Below the pieces are notes generated by a model. The model had not been told where the DNA came from. It made no database searches and saw only the letters and a program-made list of their open reading frames with translations. The position numbers and the translations under genes are program-made. DNA of 64,000 nucleotides from Scylla paramamosain. Lineage: Eukaryota; Arthropoda; Malacostraca; Decapoda; Portunidae. The DNA is taken from contig NC_087167.1 in NCBI RefSeq assembly GCF_035594125.1, positions 2,743,501-2,807,500 on the forward strand, given 5' to 3'. This document shows, one piece after another, positions 13,947 to 26,084 of the stretch (positions within the stretch are counted from its first letter, which is position 1; each line of letters starts with the position of its first letter).

Positions 13947-14456
13947 CCTCATTTCAGACACAAACCGCCAGGTGGAACAGAATCAGAGCGAGGGATCATT
14001 TGTGGTTTTTCAGTGCAGAGTGGGAGCGTGCGCGCGCCGAGTGGGTGGGGTTAGTGACGGAGGGTGCTCGCTCCTCTGGGCACATCCTCGCACTTTCCAG
14101 ACGGCACCCAGGAAAATTATCCCTCATTGCGGTTCTTCATCTCCCGTCTCCTCCCCCCGCTGAGTTTTTGCCATCTACAGGAATAGCTGAGCATGGAAGT
14201 GGAGCGTGGCGTGGACTGTGTTTGTGTGTCGGGCGGCTTCCTGTAGACTAGAGGGAGAAAGGGAGTACGGATCTACTTCTTTTGTAGACCCTTCCGGGGC
14301 CTTAACAAGGATCCGTAATGTTGAGGGACAAAGAATTAGGTCCTGTTGAAAAAAAGGAGAAGGATGGAACATAGAAGGCCGTGCAGATCCCTTTCAGAAT
14401 CGCGTGGGGAAGAAAGAGACAGGAAACCACCTTAACTTACATGTGTGCGTGCGTGA

Positions 14457-14457
<1 letters not shown>

Positions 14458-14507
<50 letters not shown>
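14458..14507 (+). repeat. (GT)25 microsatellite
   Basis: Preceded by short GTGCGT units. Confidence 0.97.
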
Positions 14508-14510
<3 letters not shown>

Positions 14511-17071
14511 AATCAGTCAGGCTTGAGCTTAACGAGATTTCTGGTGGTGACGCTGGAAGATTACCTACGTAATCTATTTCCTGAATGTCTCTCGTAGTGT
14601 AAATCCGTTTCTTTTCTTCCTTCCTCTCTTTCTTTCTTTCCTTTTTCCTGCTTCCCATGAACCCAGCCCGGTCATCTCACGGCCAGCCATCCCGGAAGAT
14701 AGGAAACAAGCAATAGCACAATTACGTCTTCACACCTGTCGGCGGAGAGAGTACGAGGCTGTATTATCCCACCATCACCACCACCGCCACCACCACTCGC
14801 CAGGTCCTCGTCCACTACCACCCTCATTGTAACTGGAAATTCGCCTTTAATCATTGTAATAACCAATTAATTAACTTCCGCTCACATTATATTCGTATAT
14901 GCCAGACCAAGCCAGTTCACAGCACGCACAGGTTTTTGTATCATGATGCCTTGTGCTGAGTGGCCGCCAGATAGTCAGGGCAGCACGGCACGCACCAGGT
15001 AATGCAGTGTACGTGAAGGTGATTCTTCGTACCTTGCAAGCTCCTTATCCTTAAATACGAAGAAAAAGACAACAGTACATTTGTCAACCCATACAAGACT
15101 TGTACTCCACATGAAACGAAAGTGAGAGATGTGAGGTAGTAAAAGCGAAGGCTCCTCACCACCCCCCACCGCTGCCATTGTTTGTGAGCCCCTCCCGAGA
15201 CCGTAATGTAATCTTCTCCCTCAGAGCATCGCATTTATAAAAGACCTCTGAATGATGTCTCCCCGTTGCTGGCGTCAGAACAAACACTGCCGCCACAGTG
15301 AGCACATCCAGAGCCCAAAAAATGTCTTCCTCGGAGATGCTTTGCTACGTGGTGACCGCAGACGTACCGTAGTGGTGTAGCTCATTACCAAATCCATCTC
15401 CTCCACTACCATCTCCTATTACCCCTCCTTCTCCTTCCAGCACCAACGCAGTACTCGCCGGGACAGGTTCCTCTCGAGCTCCCCGCCGCTGCCGTGGAGA
15501 ATTACCCGAGGCCTTAACTGTAACTGTTGTTTGATTTAGTGGTTAGGAGGATTGAGCTTAACAAGAAGGACCTCCATTCGCAAGTTCCCCCTCGGCAACA
15601 ATCGTCCATGTGGGTGTTTACGTCAGCGCCGCTTCCTGATTCTTCATGTGGTAATGATTGCTACAATGCCTTGTGGCCGCCGAACACTCCGCCAGTTGCT
15701 TACCTCATATGTTTATCTCGCCGCGCCATTCACATGAATAAAGGGTCATTTAAGGATACAGGACTGCTGCTTTATAGCCACCGTCGGGGAGATGGTAGTC
15801 GTAATGGTGGGTCGTTTGTTGCAAGTCACACAGGAGGGGGCTGGAGGGGTGAGTCTGTGCGGGAACCAGACACTGGAGGTGTGATGGCCACACTGCTATG
15901 GAGGAGGCCAACAAAGGTGTAAAACAAATAGCAGCGAAATAAAAAAAAAAAAAAAAAGATAAATAAATAAAAAAGCCTGCAAAGAATGTTAGATAATTGT
16001 GAAAACAAATGTACCGAACATGAAACTTTCCCAAAAAAGTTACGTTCGGGAGGTGTGTACGGTAAGAGAAGCAGTGGGAAGTGTGGAGGAAGTCATGGGT
16101 CAAGAAGGGGCCTGAGGCTCGTAGCAAACATCATATAGCAGCCGACGAGTTTGGTCAGCTGAGAGTCAACAGCGGGGGGGTGGTCTGGCCCCTAGACAGT
16201 CAACAGTGCGGGTTGACCGCCGTCAGCTGTTGACAAATGCTCGCAGAGGGTTGGAGATGACAGGGTGGGCGACGTTAGTCTCTTTGTTTACTTGGAGTTA
16301 ATATATGGCAGGGATGACTGCCTTGGTGTCGCTGCGAGTATACACAGCGCATCGTCCAGCCATGGGAAGTGAAGCTCTACTTCCTCACAAAACAACTGCG
16401 CACCAGCGCGGCCACTCTGGCGTGGTGCTCCCAAAATCACGGCCACAAGTGTGCTCCTCAAGGTCCAAAGGAAATATTTGATAAGAATTATGAAAATCAA
16501 GACACAGTACTGTTATGATTGTGTAGTGAACCCGCAACCGCAGAGAAAATTAAATGAAAAATTTTGGGGTTTTTCATTTATTGAAGTAGAAGTATAATAC
16601 AAAAAATTACGTTGCTCTTATTTTTCTTTTTATTTTATTCATTTTGCGCTCCATTAAGTAATACTGATCATAATACAATAGTCAGACTTAAATACGTACG
16701 TGTATTAATCACCTGTGTCATCAAGCAGAGGAAACATTACATGCAAGGTCACGGGTCGCGGCAAACACTGCTCGGTGAAAGATTGGCGAGGTGACCTAAG
16801 TACACTTATCGCGGGCAGGAAGTTCACTGATCTCAAACTCGCGGTATGTGAGGAGACTGTTATTGCATTGCCTCACTTGCTGCAAAGATTCTCTTCTCCG
16901 TGCTCACCATCCTGCTGGCGACCACACTTTCCCCGAGCCTCCCCAGGAAGCTCCACTGATACCTGAGTTTCCGTTCCGCCTCTTCACCTCTCCCGCGACC
17001 TCTGAGAACCCGACGGCGGATCTCCCACGATATATCTGGTGATCCACAATATGGAAGTTTCTTTCAGCGGA

Positions 17072-17105
17072 TGGATTTTCAATGGATAGATTTTCAATGG
17101 ATAGT
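17072..17105. repeat. Short tandem repeat, 15-bp unit
   Basis: GATTTTCAATGGATA occurs twice in direct succession, followed by GTG and preceded by a partial copy (CGGATG). Confidence 0.8.
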
Positions 17106-17250
17106 GATTGTTTACTGAACACTCTGCTTTCTTTGGGCACATAACTGACTGATTTAATTTAATGCGCAGTAACAATGGGTACACAGATCACTCACACAGA
17201 TAAATGAATACATGACTTATACACTCAATGTTAGTACACAAGGGCACTCG

Positions 17251-17440
17251 TCCATGTTTTGATTTTGTGAAATTCTAAACTAGAATAGCAACACTTATCT
17301 CCGTATAGGCGCAACAACAACAGATAAAATTGTCGCCATCATGCTGAATTAAATGCAGAGACATGCATCCACGTTTTCCATGATATTGTCGAGTGCTTAA
17401 GTGAAATAGCGACTCTTATCTTCGTGTAGGCTGATAGTGG
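17251..17440. repeat. Diverged tandem duplication, period about 117-120 bp
   Basis: Paired landmarks: TCCATGTTTTGATTTTGT (17251) with TCCACGTTTTCCATGATATT (17368), and AATAGCAACACTTATCTCCG (17285) with AATAGCGACTCTTATCTTCG (17405), each followed by TATAGGC / TGTAGGC. The second copy is incomplete at its end. Confidence 0.75.
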
Positions 17441-20400
17441 AGGTGGCTACGTCTTGATAATGGTGATCGCGATGGTAATGGTCGCTGCAGAATAGTAGTA
17501 ATTGTTGGGGATAGCGGCCTTGACAGTACTGAGAATGTGGCCCTCAAAGTGTTCCCAAGCTTGGTGGATGCGGTAATCCTCGTCCTGCACTTAATACGCA
17601 GTTCCCCGTCAGGCTGTGGACGTTGTTTGTTGTCATTTTGTTGATAGTTTGTTGTGTTCCGTGCGGGCTGTCTTGCTGCGAGGGATATTTACTCGTACAG
17701 CGTTAGTCTCCTTCTCTTTCTCCCTCTAAGAGTATTTCAAGCTGACTTAATCCTTATCCTTGCCTTGTTTTACCTTTATCTTCTTTATTCATCTTGTCTC
17801 ACCTCAGCTTATCTTGTCACCTTATTTACCTTATCTTATCCTGTCTTTACCTTACCTTACTAAGCTTTACCTTGCTATACATTACCTTTCCTTACCTAGG
17901 CACACCTTACTGTTACCTAACCTCAGCATACCTTACCTTACGCTTCTAGAGCCCCCCCTTCCCTCCCTTTCGCCCCCATCCCCCCACACCACCTTCCTGA
18001 GTAGTATTTCAAGATTACTTCATCCATGCCTCTATTCTCCAAGGCACCAAGACACTCTTTACTTATCTCCGAACTATCATTTTGTTCTTAAACACGAATA
18101 TATTTTTCCTTAAGTAACCCAGAAATTCGTACAATATATTTTCCATGCCCACTTGTTTTTACAGTTAATACCCTCAGTGTGTTGTTGTGCACACTTAAAT
18201 ATTCTCCACGGCTGCACCTTCCCGGCCACGCCCGCCTGCTGGGACCACTTGTCTCGTAAACACCACACACCATTTTCCACCACCACCGAGATTCTAGCCA
18301 GGCCTTCAAATGTCAGAGGCCGTGCGAGCCGTGATAGGAAGCGAGACTAAGTTTATTCCTCGCCTTTATCTTCGCCTATAAAGAAATGCGGATCGTGTGT
18401 CACATTCCGGCCACCTGCACGAGTCCGCAGGTGTGTGGTGATTGACGACAGCCGCGACAAACTGAGGATAATACGCAGGTTCAGCGGCGATGCAACGAAA
18501 GTGAATTGTGTTAAGCCACGTGCGTGTGTGCTTGGAGTGAGGGAAAGTCGTTGAGGGAATACATGATTGTGCGTTAAAATGATGAAAATAGAAATGACAT
18601 GCTAAGGCTAGACATGCTAAGGGATCCCTGACTTGTTCCGCACGGTTTGGAGGCAAGATTATTGCACAAAAACCCACCATCCGAATATTTCTGTTCCCTT
18701 AATTTTTCACACACCTTTATAAATGCCGCTGCAAGAACGGGTAAGAAACTTCTTGTTACATTGCACTCCTCGGCAATTGTTTCAAAGATATAGGCATTCT
18801 AAGCGCATAAGACGGTGCGTAGAGCAGTAGTCGTAGTGATCAGTTCAAACATTGAAACTGTTCTTTATTGGAGTGGTGTTCGTGATCATTAACCTAAGCA
18901 TTGTGTGCGTGTGGGCTCCCCGTGGCGCCTCCTCCTTGGTGTTGGTTGCGGGTCGGGGGGAAGCCAGTGTGTGGTCGTTGCCTCAGCGCCGGGTGTCTGC
19001 CATAATAATATATTGGTCTTTCAGTACTTACTCCTTTAGATTGTGTCTGACATATTTGTAATGCTATCATGATGGCTCCCAGACCCCGGCCCGCGTGTTT
19101 TATTAGCATGAATGCTGCCCTGGAGGAGGCTAATGCTCCTGAACACGACCCTCGATGTAGCCAAGAAAAGATGGGTCCACCTCCATAGATGCCGGAGTGG
19201 GCTTGGGTTTAGCTCGTTTAAGACATCAGTGACATGAAAAGCGACATCAGCGGCTGCATGCAAGGCCTCTCCGCGCTGTGTGAGGCTCCGGCTTGTTCTG
19301 GGAAACTCAACCCCCAGGATGTTGTCACACCGCCACGTGCACTACACGATCCATAGCTCTACTTGTTAGGTGCTTGTCCCCTCACTATGACACATCAGGG
19401 AGCACTGCAGACTGATCCTATAAACGCCAATTTCAGTCATCCAGTCGTATATATGATCTTATTGTAGTTTCCCAGTCTTATTACATTCCTGTGTGGCTTT
19501 AGGTGGAACGTAACTATTAGGTTCCATTTCTCTTTCAAAATAATGGTGATGAAGGTTAACGGTCGGCCATATTTACTTTTCCTCCAAACCCTGGCCATTC
19601 AGCTCCCACCCCCCACTGACATCCTGTTCTTGTTAGGGTCTTTCTCCCTCTGCTGCCTTTCACGGGACCCTCAGTGCTGTCGCTGTATTGTTGCCCGGAC
19701 TGTGCTGAGCCGGTGGGAGGCGGCGCCAGGAAGGATTTGATCGCGGCGCGTCCTCGGGTTTGAACCGTTCATCTTGCCTCGATCTGGAGTCATGCATGGG
19801 ATGAGTTTTTAGAAACGAAATTATCACTTATGACTTTGGAGTGGCTCTGTGTGTTGTATGTGGTGCGTTTGACTCGTGAAAAAAAACGCTAAGAAAACTT
19901 GCCAGCTGCAGAAAGCCATCCTGTGTTTGTGTAAATGAAAGGTCAACCACATGATAGAAGCAATTAAAGGTTCATGAAAAGCAATTTTACATCACATTTA
20001 GATTTTCTTAAGTCAACGTCTGAATTTTTCTAGATAGTCATAAACTAATAGAAAATAAGAATTTAAGAAGTATATATATATATATATATATATATATAAC
20101 ATCAGTTTCAAATTAGTATATCTCTTCGTGTCACTATTATTTCCTAAAGTCTTCCCGAATGCTTATGTTTTGTATTGCCCTTTAAAGTGTAACTAATTGT
20201 TAAAAAAAAGCTTAGTAGTTGGCTGAGGCAGGACAAGGACGCGGTGACTATCAGAGGAGGCTTATCCCAGCTTATGTAAAAGGAACGCTATGTCTTTTTC
20301 AAGGTTTTGCCATTCCTTACCTGAACGGACCGCTGTTTTCTTTTCCTCTCCTTGGCCCGTCTCGTGTTCTGGGGGCGGGAGCTTTTATGACGCCACTAAA

Positions 20401-20449
20401 ACAGACTTGCCTCTCAAGAACTCGACAAAAAAAAATAAAGATCGCACTT
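17441..20449. other. Unique sequence with a degenerate CCTTA-rich tract
   Basis: 17745-17950 is dominated by imperfect TTACC/CTTAC/TTATC units in a pyrimidine-rich strand. They are too irregular, and the unit is wrong, for arthropod TTAGG telomeric repeat. The rest is unique with no exon recognised. Confidence 0.45.
20071..20098 (+). repeat. (TA)14 microsatellite
   Basis: The only long TA tract of the window; the region around it is A+T-rich. Confidence 0.97.
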
Positions 20450-20467
20450 GTGTGTATGTGTGTGTGT

Positions 20468-20520
<53 letters not shown>

Positions 20521-20561
20521 TGTGTGTGTGTGTGTATGTGTGTGTGTGTGTGTGTGTGTGT
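20450..20561 (+). repeat. (GT)n microsatellite with GTAT interruptions
   Basis: About 112 bp with four TGTATG interruptions, suggesting an older array with internal duplication of the interrupted unit. Confidence 0.98.
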
Positions 20562-20617
20562 AATGCGTACGTTCTATATCGAAATACGCCATGTCTCTTC
20601 ACCAAAATTTATGTTCG

Positions 20618-20760
20618 TCATCACCATCACTACCACCATCATCATCACTATCACCAGAACCATCGCCATCACCAAGAGACATTATAGTGACCGCATCAAC
20701 ACCAACCAACGTCCATCGTCATTACCACCACGACCACCACCACCACCACCACCACCACTT
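20618..20760 (+). repeat. Degenerate CAT/CAC/CCA trinucleotide-rich stretch
   Basis: Imperfect CAT/CAC to about 20680, then CCA/CAC at 20718-20759. One strand is nearly G-free. Confidence 0.85.
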
Positions 20761-20967
20761 CCGTAATCTCCAACAGTAGCTACCCATAAAACTATCTACT
20801 TACTACTGGTCTTCCACTATTTTATACCCCCACCGCTAGTACTGATAAGAATAACAATAACAACAGCAATACAACCACTCCCCCGCTTCCTTCATCACCA
20901 CCACCACAGTCGCATTTTTAGAACTTCAATAGACGATTTTACATGGAGAATTTGCATGAAAGAGAGA

Positions 20968-20972
<5 letters not shown>

Positions 20973-21056
<84 letters not shown>
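20973..21056 (+). repeat. (AC)42 microsatellite
   Basis: Pure AC, flanked on the left by a short (GA)6. Confidence 0.98.
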
Positions 21057-21059
<3 letters not shown>

Positions 21060-21470
21060 AAAAATAAAGAGAGATATACAACCAGTCTTCATTGGCCTCC
21101 CTACCCAAAACCGGTTCGCAAAACTAATAAGCTTCTGCACCGTGTTTCTCACCATCTCGAGTCATCACTACAGCAGTTGAAGGCACGACTAGACTCCACC
21201 TGCCTTTCTACCCTCCCGCCTTTGCCCCCGTGCCGCCGCTAGTCCCCAAATCATTTTCTTATTCTTCCTATCTCCTTCCCCTCTGCCGGCACCCTAGATC
21301 ATACCAGCGAGGCGCAGGAAGGTGTAGCCAAGAGTGTACCTGGGTTGATTGGATAAAGGTGTGTGATGTGTGTGGGGTTTAGTTGTTGGTGATCGAAGCA
21401 AAGATAAGGAAGGGCGGTAGTCGAAGGTTATTTGGGGAAAGTAGGTGTGGGGTATTGTTTTAGCGTCTTT

Positions 21471-21471
<1 letters not shown>

Positions 21472-21515
<44 letters not shown>

Positions 21516-21583
21516 TGCCCCTGTGGTGTTTAACATTTCTGGGTGTGTTAAGTCTGCCTGCATGCCTTCCGTGCATTGTTTGG

Positions 21584-21620
<37 letters not shown>
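21472..21620 (+). repeat. Two (GT)n tracts, 21472-21514 and 21585-21620
   Basis: Two GT arrays 70 bp apart, separated by non-repetitive sequence. Confidence 0.97.
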
Positions 21621-21622
<2 letters not shown>

Positions 21623-21730
21623 GCCCCGCCGCCGCAGTAGCACCACGCCCTCAGCGCCGCTCCCCGCCCTCCCGCTGACTGGCTTTTGTCTTTTTGTCTC
21701 TTTAAACATAACGGGCTTCGCTATGATTTT

Positions 21731-21732
<2 letters not shown>

Positions 21733-21809
<77 letters not shown>
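21733..21809 (+). repeat. (CT)38 microsatellite
   Basis: Uninterrupted CT. Confidence 0.98.
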
Positions 21810-21813
<4 letters not shown>

Positions 21814-21914
21814 CAATAAATCAGTCTGTTTCATTTGCGTTAGATCTTTATACGTTATTCATTTCTATTTATTTATTTGTCTTTTTCGAACAGCAATCAT
21901 GTTTTATTGAGAAC

Positions 21915-21917
<3 letters not shown>

Positions 21918-21952
<35 letters not shown>

Positions 21953-21993
21953 GAGTTTAAGTATGTGTGTTTCTTATGGTTTAAGTGAGTAAC

Positions 21994-22055
<62 letters not shown>
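21918..22055 (+). repeat. (GT)16 then (GA)30 tracts
   Basis: GT at 21918-21949, 46 bp spacer, then GA at 21996-22055. Confidence 0.97.
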
Positions 22056-22057
<2 letters not shown>

Positions 22058-22132
22058 TCCATGTATGCAAATCTACATTTATACGTATGTTCGAGTATGC
22101 AAATAGGTACATTTAAGTTGCTATTACATGTA

Positions 22133-22134
<2 letters not shown>

Positions 22135-22165
<31 letters not shown>
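22135..22165 (+). repeat. (CA)15 microsatellite
   Basis: Last tract of the 20.4-22.2 kb microsatellite cluster. Confidence 0.97.
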
Positions 22166-22167
<2 letters not shown>

Positions 22168-23311
22168 AGCATAAGTTCCCAGTCGGCACAAGGCAGCTGT
22201 CAGTGTTTAGCCTCACCATTAGCAAGCCTCCGGGCACACATTGTCCTCTGCATTACTCCGCGGCCCCGAAAGGTGAATTCTACCGCTCGCTCTCTTACTT
22301 TACCTAATTACCGAGAGAAAGTTGTTTTTGAAGAACCTGCAGCGACATTTTTGGCCTTTTGCCCTCCCTGCAGCCAGGCCGTGGATGGCTGGCACTGGCT
22401 GGGCGGCGCCGCGTGCTTGGTGTGTGGAGGTCAGGAGAAATATACGCTTATCTTCCTCTTTTGTTTACGTAGAGTCGTGTAAGTTGCGTGTCCATTTTGT
22501 CCAGTTCTTTCTGACGATTAGGCAACACTTCCCGTCATTTCCTTCTCTGCTGCTAAATGCGTCGTTGTTGTTTTGCGTGGGTCAGTTTTCATTTTGTATT
22601 TTCTCCTTTTCCAGATGTCTTCAGTGTTCCATTGTCTCTTATAATCTTCTCGTGTTGCTCGCAGCGCTTTCTTTAGGGCTTTCGCAAGGCCTCGTACCAG
22701 ATTCTATAATGGTTTTGTACCTCGGAGAATGTTCTTGCTGGATGTCGTTTGACCACTCCTTCGAAACCAGCAAATATGTGTCTTGTTTTCAGTCAGTATC
22801 GTAACTGTTCTGCACAGTTTTAAGCTAACAGTTAATGAGGGTTATCTTAAAAGTTGTTTGTCGTCTGATGCCACTCCCACACTCACCCCCTCAGCACGTG
22901 CAGCCTCGAGTAGGCGCTCATACCTTGCATTTCCTTCACCGTAAACACTTGTGGGTTACAGTTATGGTCTGCAGTAGAATGATCTTCTGCGCTCACTTCC
23001 TTTGTTTTCTGTGTGTTTTATACCTCATTCTTAATCTCGAGTCCTTTAATCTGCTGACAGAAATTTATTCATAGCAGACAATTGATCCTTATCAGATTAG
23101 GGAACCTGAGATTAACAAAAAAAAAAAAAACACGGTAAACACAGTGGAAATTAGTGTGGTGTGTTGCTTGACCACCGGCCATAGTGTCTGCTTAGAAGTA
23201 CTTATTAGGAGGATATAAACTGCAGGATGTATCTTTGTCTTCATTTTATTTTATATGAAGTGGAGTCAAGATTTTAAGAGGAATGTACACTCACATTAAT
23301 TTTTCTCCTGC

Positions 23312-23313
<2 letters not shown>

Positions 23314-23391
<78 letters not shown>

Positions 23392-23410
23392 ACTGACTGA
23401 CTGACTGACT
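23314..23410 (+). repeat. (GA)37(GACT)6 compound microsatellite
   Basis: The GA array changes without a spacer into six GACT units, as if one C/T insertion variant had itself expanded. Confidence 0.98.
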
Positions 23411-23879
23411 AAAGAATGGAATCAGATTTTCTTCACTTTTATCTATAGTATCTACAAAACCAAATGGCTTAATCACGCTATACACATAAACTTAATACTA
23501 ACAAGTTTAGCCATTTAGCACAAACTGGTCCCAGAAGTGAGAGTCCGGTCCACCTCTGCGAACTGAGACTTGTTGGCATATAACGAGAGTATCCTGAGGA
23601 GTACGTACCATACTAGTGGTTTGCGTGTGGGAGAACAGGAGAGATTAGCACAAGGCTTCTTATGTTAAAGTGCTCAGTCTATCAGAATTAAACTACATCC
23701 GAGACAAGGCTGGCAGAGTGAAGACAGGTTTCTGGCTTACTTTCCAGCTTGTGATGTTAAAGTGCGGCAGGTTAATTTGACCGAATAGTTAATAAATAGT
23801 TTTCTTTTTCAAGTGTTGAATTTACAAGGAACAACAATCTGAATCAGCCGGTTTTATAAAATTTTGACCCTTTTTCATG

Positions 23880-23944
23880 ATTACTGTCTCTTAATGATAT
23901 ATAGCGCACACTGTCAATAAACTATCTATCTGTCTGTCTATCTA

Positions 23945-23983
<39 letters not shown>
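23880..23983 (+). repeat. Probable retroelement 3' tail ending in (CTAT/CTGT)n then (GT)n
   Basis: The block GCACACTGTCAATAAACTAT runs into tetranucleotides CTAT/CTGT (about 23921-23946) and then (GT)18 at 23947-23983. A similar GAGCAATAAACTT block runs into (CA)n at 13890-13945. A short AATAAA-bearing block ending in simple repeat is typical of 3' ends of short retroelements. The body upstream is not recognised. Confidence 0.35.
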
Positions 23984-23985
<2 letters not shown>

Positions 23986-25761
23986 CTTTTCTCTCAGAAG
24001 ATAAATTTAGGCGATTATCAGTTCTCTTGGTCAGTGTGAGGTGAGGAGGGGGGCGGGGAGTGAATGGAGTCAGCCGTAGTGTATCGCGAAGAGCCAGCCA
24101 GTCCTCCTTAGTCTCCCCCTCGTGTCTGTACTCACTCCCCTGTTTCCCCCAGCTCCCTCCGTCCCTCTCTTGCTCACCCCGCTCATTAGCCTCAACCACG
24201 CTAGTTTACGTCATTAGCCTCACTAACTTATGGTCTTATTACTCTCTCTAACCTTTCTCCCTCCACCCACGCTTAGGAAACTGTGCTCCTAAACTAGCGA
24301 TATTCTTGATTTTTATATTTGCTATCATTCTTTCTTATTTCCTCTTCCATTTACCCTTCAGTTCTGTTTCTCTTATTCAGTTCTTGTTACTTATACATAA
24401 ATTGATGCAATCTTCTCTTAAAACTTCCGTAACAACCTGCTTGGTGAGTCTATCCTAGTCACCCACCCGAATGTTTAAGAAATCGGTTCCCAAACAAGGT
24501 AACCGACAACTTGAATAGACTCAGTAATCTTGACTTCTTGACCCTGTTAGGAAACCGAGTAATGTTTTGCAAGTCGCAGGTCAAGAACATAGTAGGGATA
24601 TAAGAACCGTTAAGCGCGTCTATCTGGCGTCCCTTCCACAGCGGAGCAGCTTAGTAAGGCCTTGAAGAAAACGGGCGAGCACTGGTGAGCCGGCCGGAAA
24701 GGTTAGAGAGAGAGAATGTGCAACTCGCTGTGGGGTACTGTTCTAAAATAGATATTACAGCAGTTCTCCTCTCATACACTCGATAGACAACGCTGCGTAA
24801 AGGTGATGAATACGGTGTAAATATTAATTGATGTGATACATACGGGAAGGTGAAGATTACCAGAAAAAATGGATTACTGCGAAGGAGATGAAAGCTAAAA
24901 TCATTTAATTCTCTCTAAACAAATTATGAGGCGTGTGAGAAACTCTTTGGTTGGTCAGTTAAATGGAACTGCGATTTATCCACATACAAATTCAGCCCTT
25001 TCAATAGAACACTTCCCCCAACGTGAAAAAAAGTTTGCACATTCCGATGATCAGTGATAAAAAAAAAAAAAAATAGCCAGATAAATGGTTAAGGTTAGAG
25101 AGAATTTAAGTAATATACTGTATTCACTTTCAATATATAGCCCTCTGATCTGCTGCCATCCTCTTTATATAACCTGATATCTAATAAATTCTACAGATTA
25201 GGGGTATTAAATCTGAGAGAAGACGCTGAAGTTATTTAAAGTGAGGATTAAAATAGGACTGAATGGAATACGGAACGCCAGTGTGCGAGAGAGGCGAGCG
25301 GCAGCCTCCTGGGCGAGGGGCGTGGCGGGGAAGGTGTGCCAGGTACTCCCTCACCTGGTGTTTGGGTTCAGCCGCGTGCGTGGAGCAGCTTCGACGAGAC
25401 AACCTCATCTCATCACAGGTTCCTATGGGCTGCTAACACCCTGCAGGCTGCCGCAGACCCATACTTATTCTGTGTGCGGCACTATCTTGACGTAATATCA
25501 AGACAGATTGGCTTGGGTTTCACATGTACTTGGGTTTTTTGTGCTTGGTAACGCTTAAGGAAATGAATAAGATTGATGTCGAAGGAGCGCCGCAGCGGGT
25601 GTGCCTCTACTTACGTCACTGCAAATGATAAGAACTCTTCATTCAGTTATTTTACTTCGAATATGCTTGTACACTATACCGACATCATCTTCGTAACATT
25701 TGTCATATTATATATTTTTCCTTATATTTTTTCTTTACCTTACCTTTCTCTTTTATAAAAG

Positions 25762-25843
25762 TTCTAACAATCACTCTTCTTTTTACAGGTAAGCCCAGAG
25801 TGAGTGGCAGCAGCGGCGTGTGTGTGTAGCTGAGAGGTGAGTA
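25762..25843 (+). promoter_or_regulatory. Candidate recursive (ratchet) splice site with 48-nt RS exon
   Basis: A branch-point-like TTCTAAC (branch A 25767) is followed by a pyrimidine tract and TTTTTACAG ending at 25788, fused directly to GTAAGC at 25789. This is the AG|GTAAG composite that defines ratchet points in long animal introns. A second donor, GAG|GTGAGTAAC, starts at 25837, leaving a 48-nt potential exon (25789-25836) with stop codons in all three frames, as expected of a skipped RS exon. Branch to AG is 21 nt, a normal distance. It could instead be a small 5' UTR exon. Confidence 0.5.
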
Positions 25844-25879
25844 ACCGAGGATGTTATGTTCTGCTCTTCAGGAACCGTA

Positions 25880-26084
25880 TTTTTAAAAGATTCAACGGCT
25901 CACCTCGACTACGTTTAACAGATTCTAGTGGAAGTTTGTAGAGTTCTCAACAGTATTTTCTCGATTTTAGTGATAGTTTAACGAAGATTCTGCAACAACA
26001 ATAAAAAAAATCCTTCCATGAATAGCAGACTAATTTCTGTGGCCTTTGAAAATAGTCCTGATAAGAGTTCAAAGCGTGTAAAAA
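25880..26084 (+). mobile_element. MITE-like non-autonomous element, copy 2
   Basis: Same family as 195-399. The left edge is TA then TTTTTAAAAG. The core has TCTAGTGGAAG, GATTTTAGTGATAGTTTAAC, GAAGATTCTGCAACAACAAT, TGTGGCCTTTGAAAATAG and CCTGATAAGAG, and it ends CAAAGCGTGTAAAAA. It lies only about 40 bp downstream of the candidate recursive splice exon at 25789-25836. No ORF of its own. Confidence 0.7.

Larger units (their letters stand above)
12833..17250. other. Largely unique sequence, no gene seen
   Basis: 12890-13240 is T/C-rich; 14770-14815 holds CACCAC repeats; 15937-15975 holds an A-run and AAATA units. At 16166-16235 GTCAACAG occurs twice and CTGTTGAC once in a 70 bp GC-rich patch. 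No exon recognised. Confidence 0.45.
22166..25761. other. Unique sequence, no gene seen
   Basis: Outside the GA/GACT and GT tracts this is plain sequence. 24480-24560 has short related blocks (CGGTTCC, GGTAACCG, GGAAACCGAG) but no clear stem. No exon found upstream of the ratchet candidate at 25788. Confidence 0.45.

Noticed and set aside
17745..17950. Interstitial telomeric repeat
   Set aside because: The units are TTACC/CTTAC/TTATC and irregular, not TTAGG/CCTAA.
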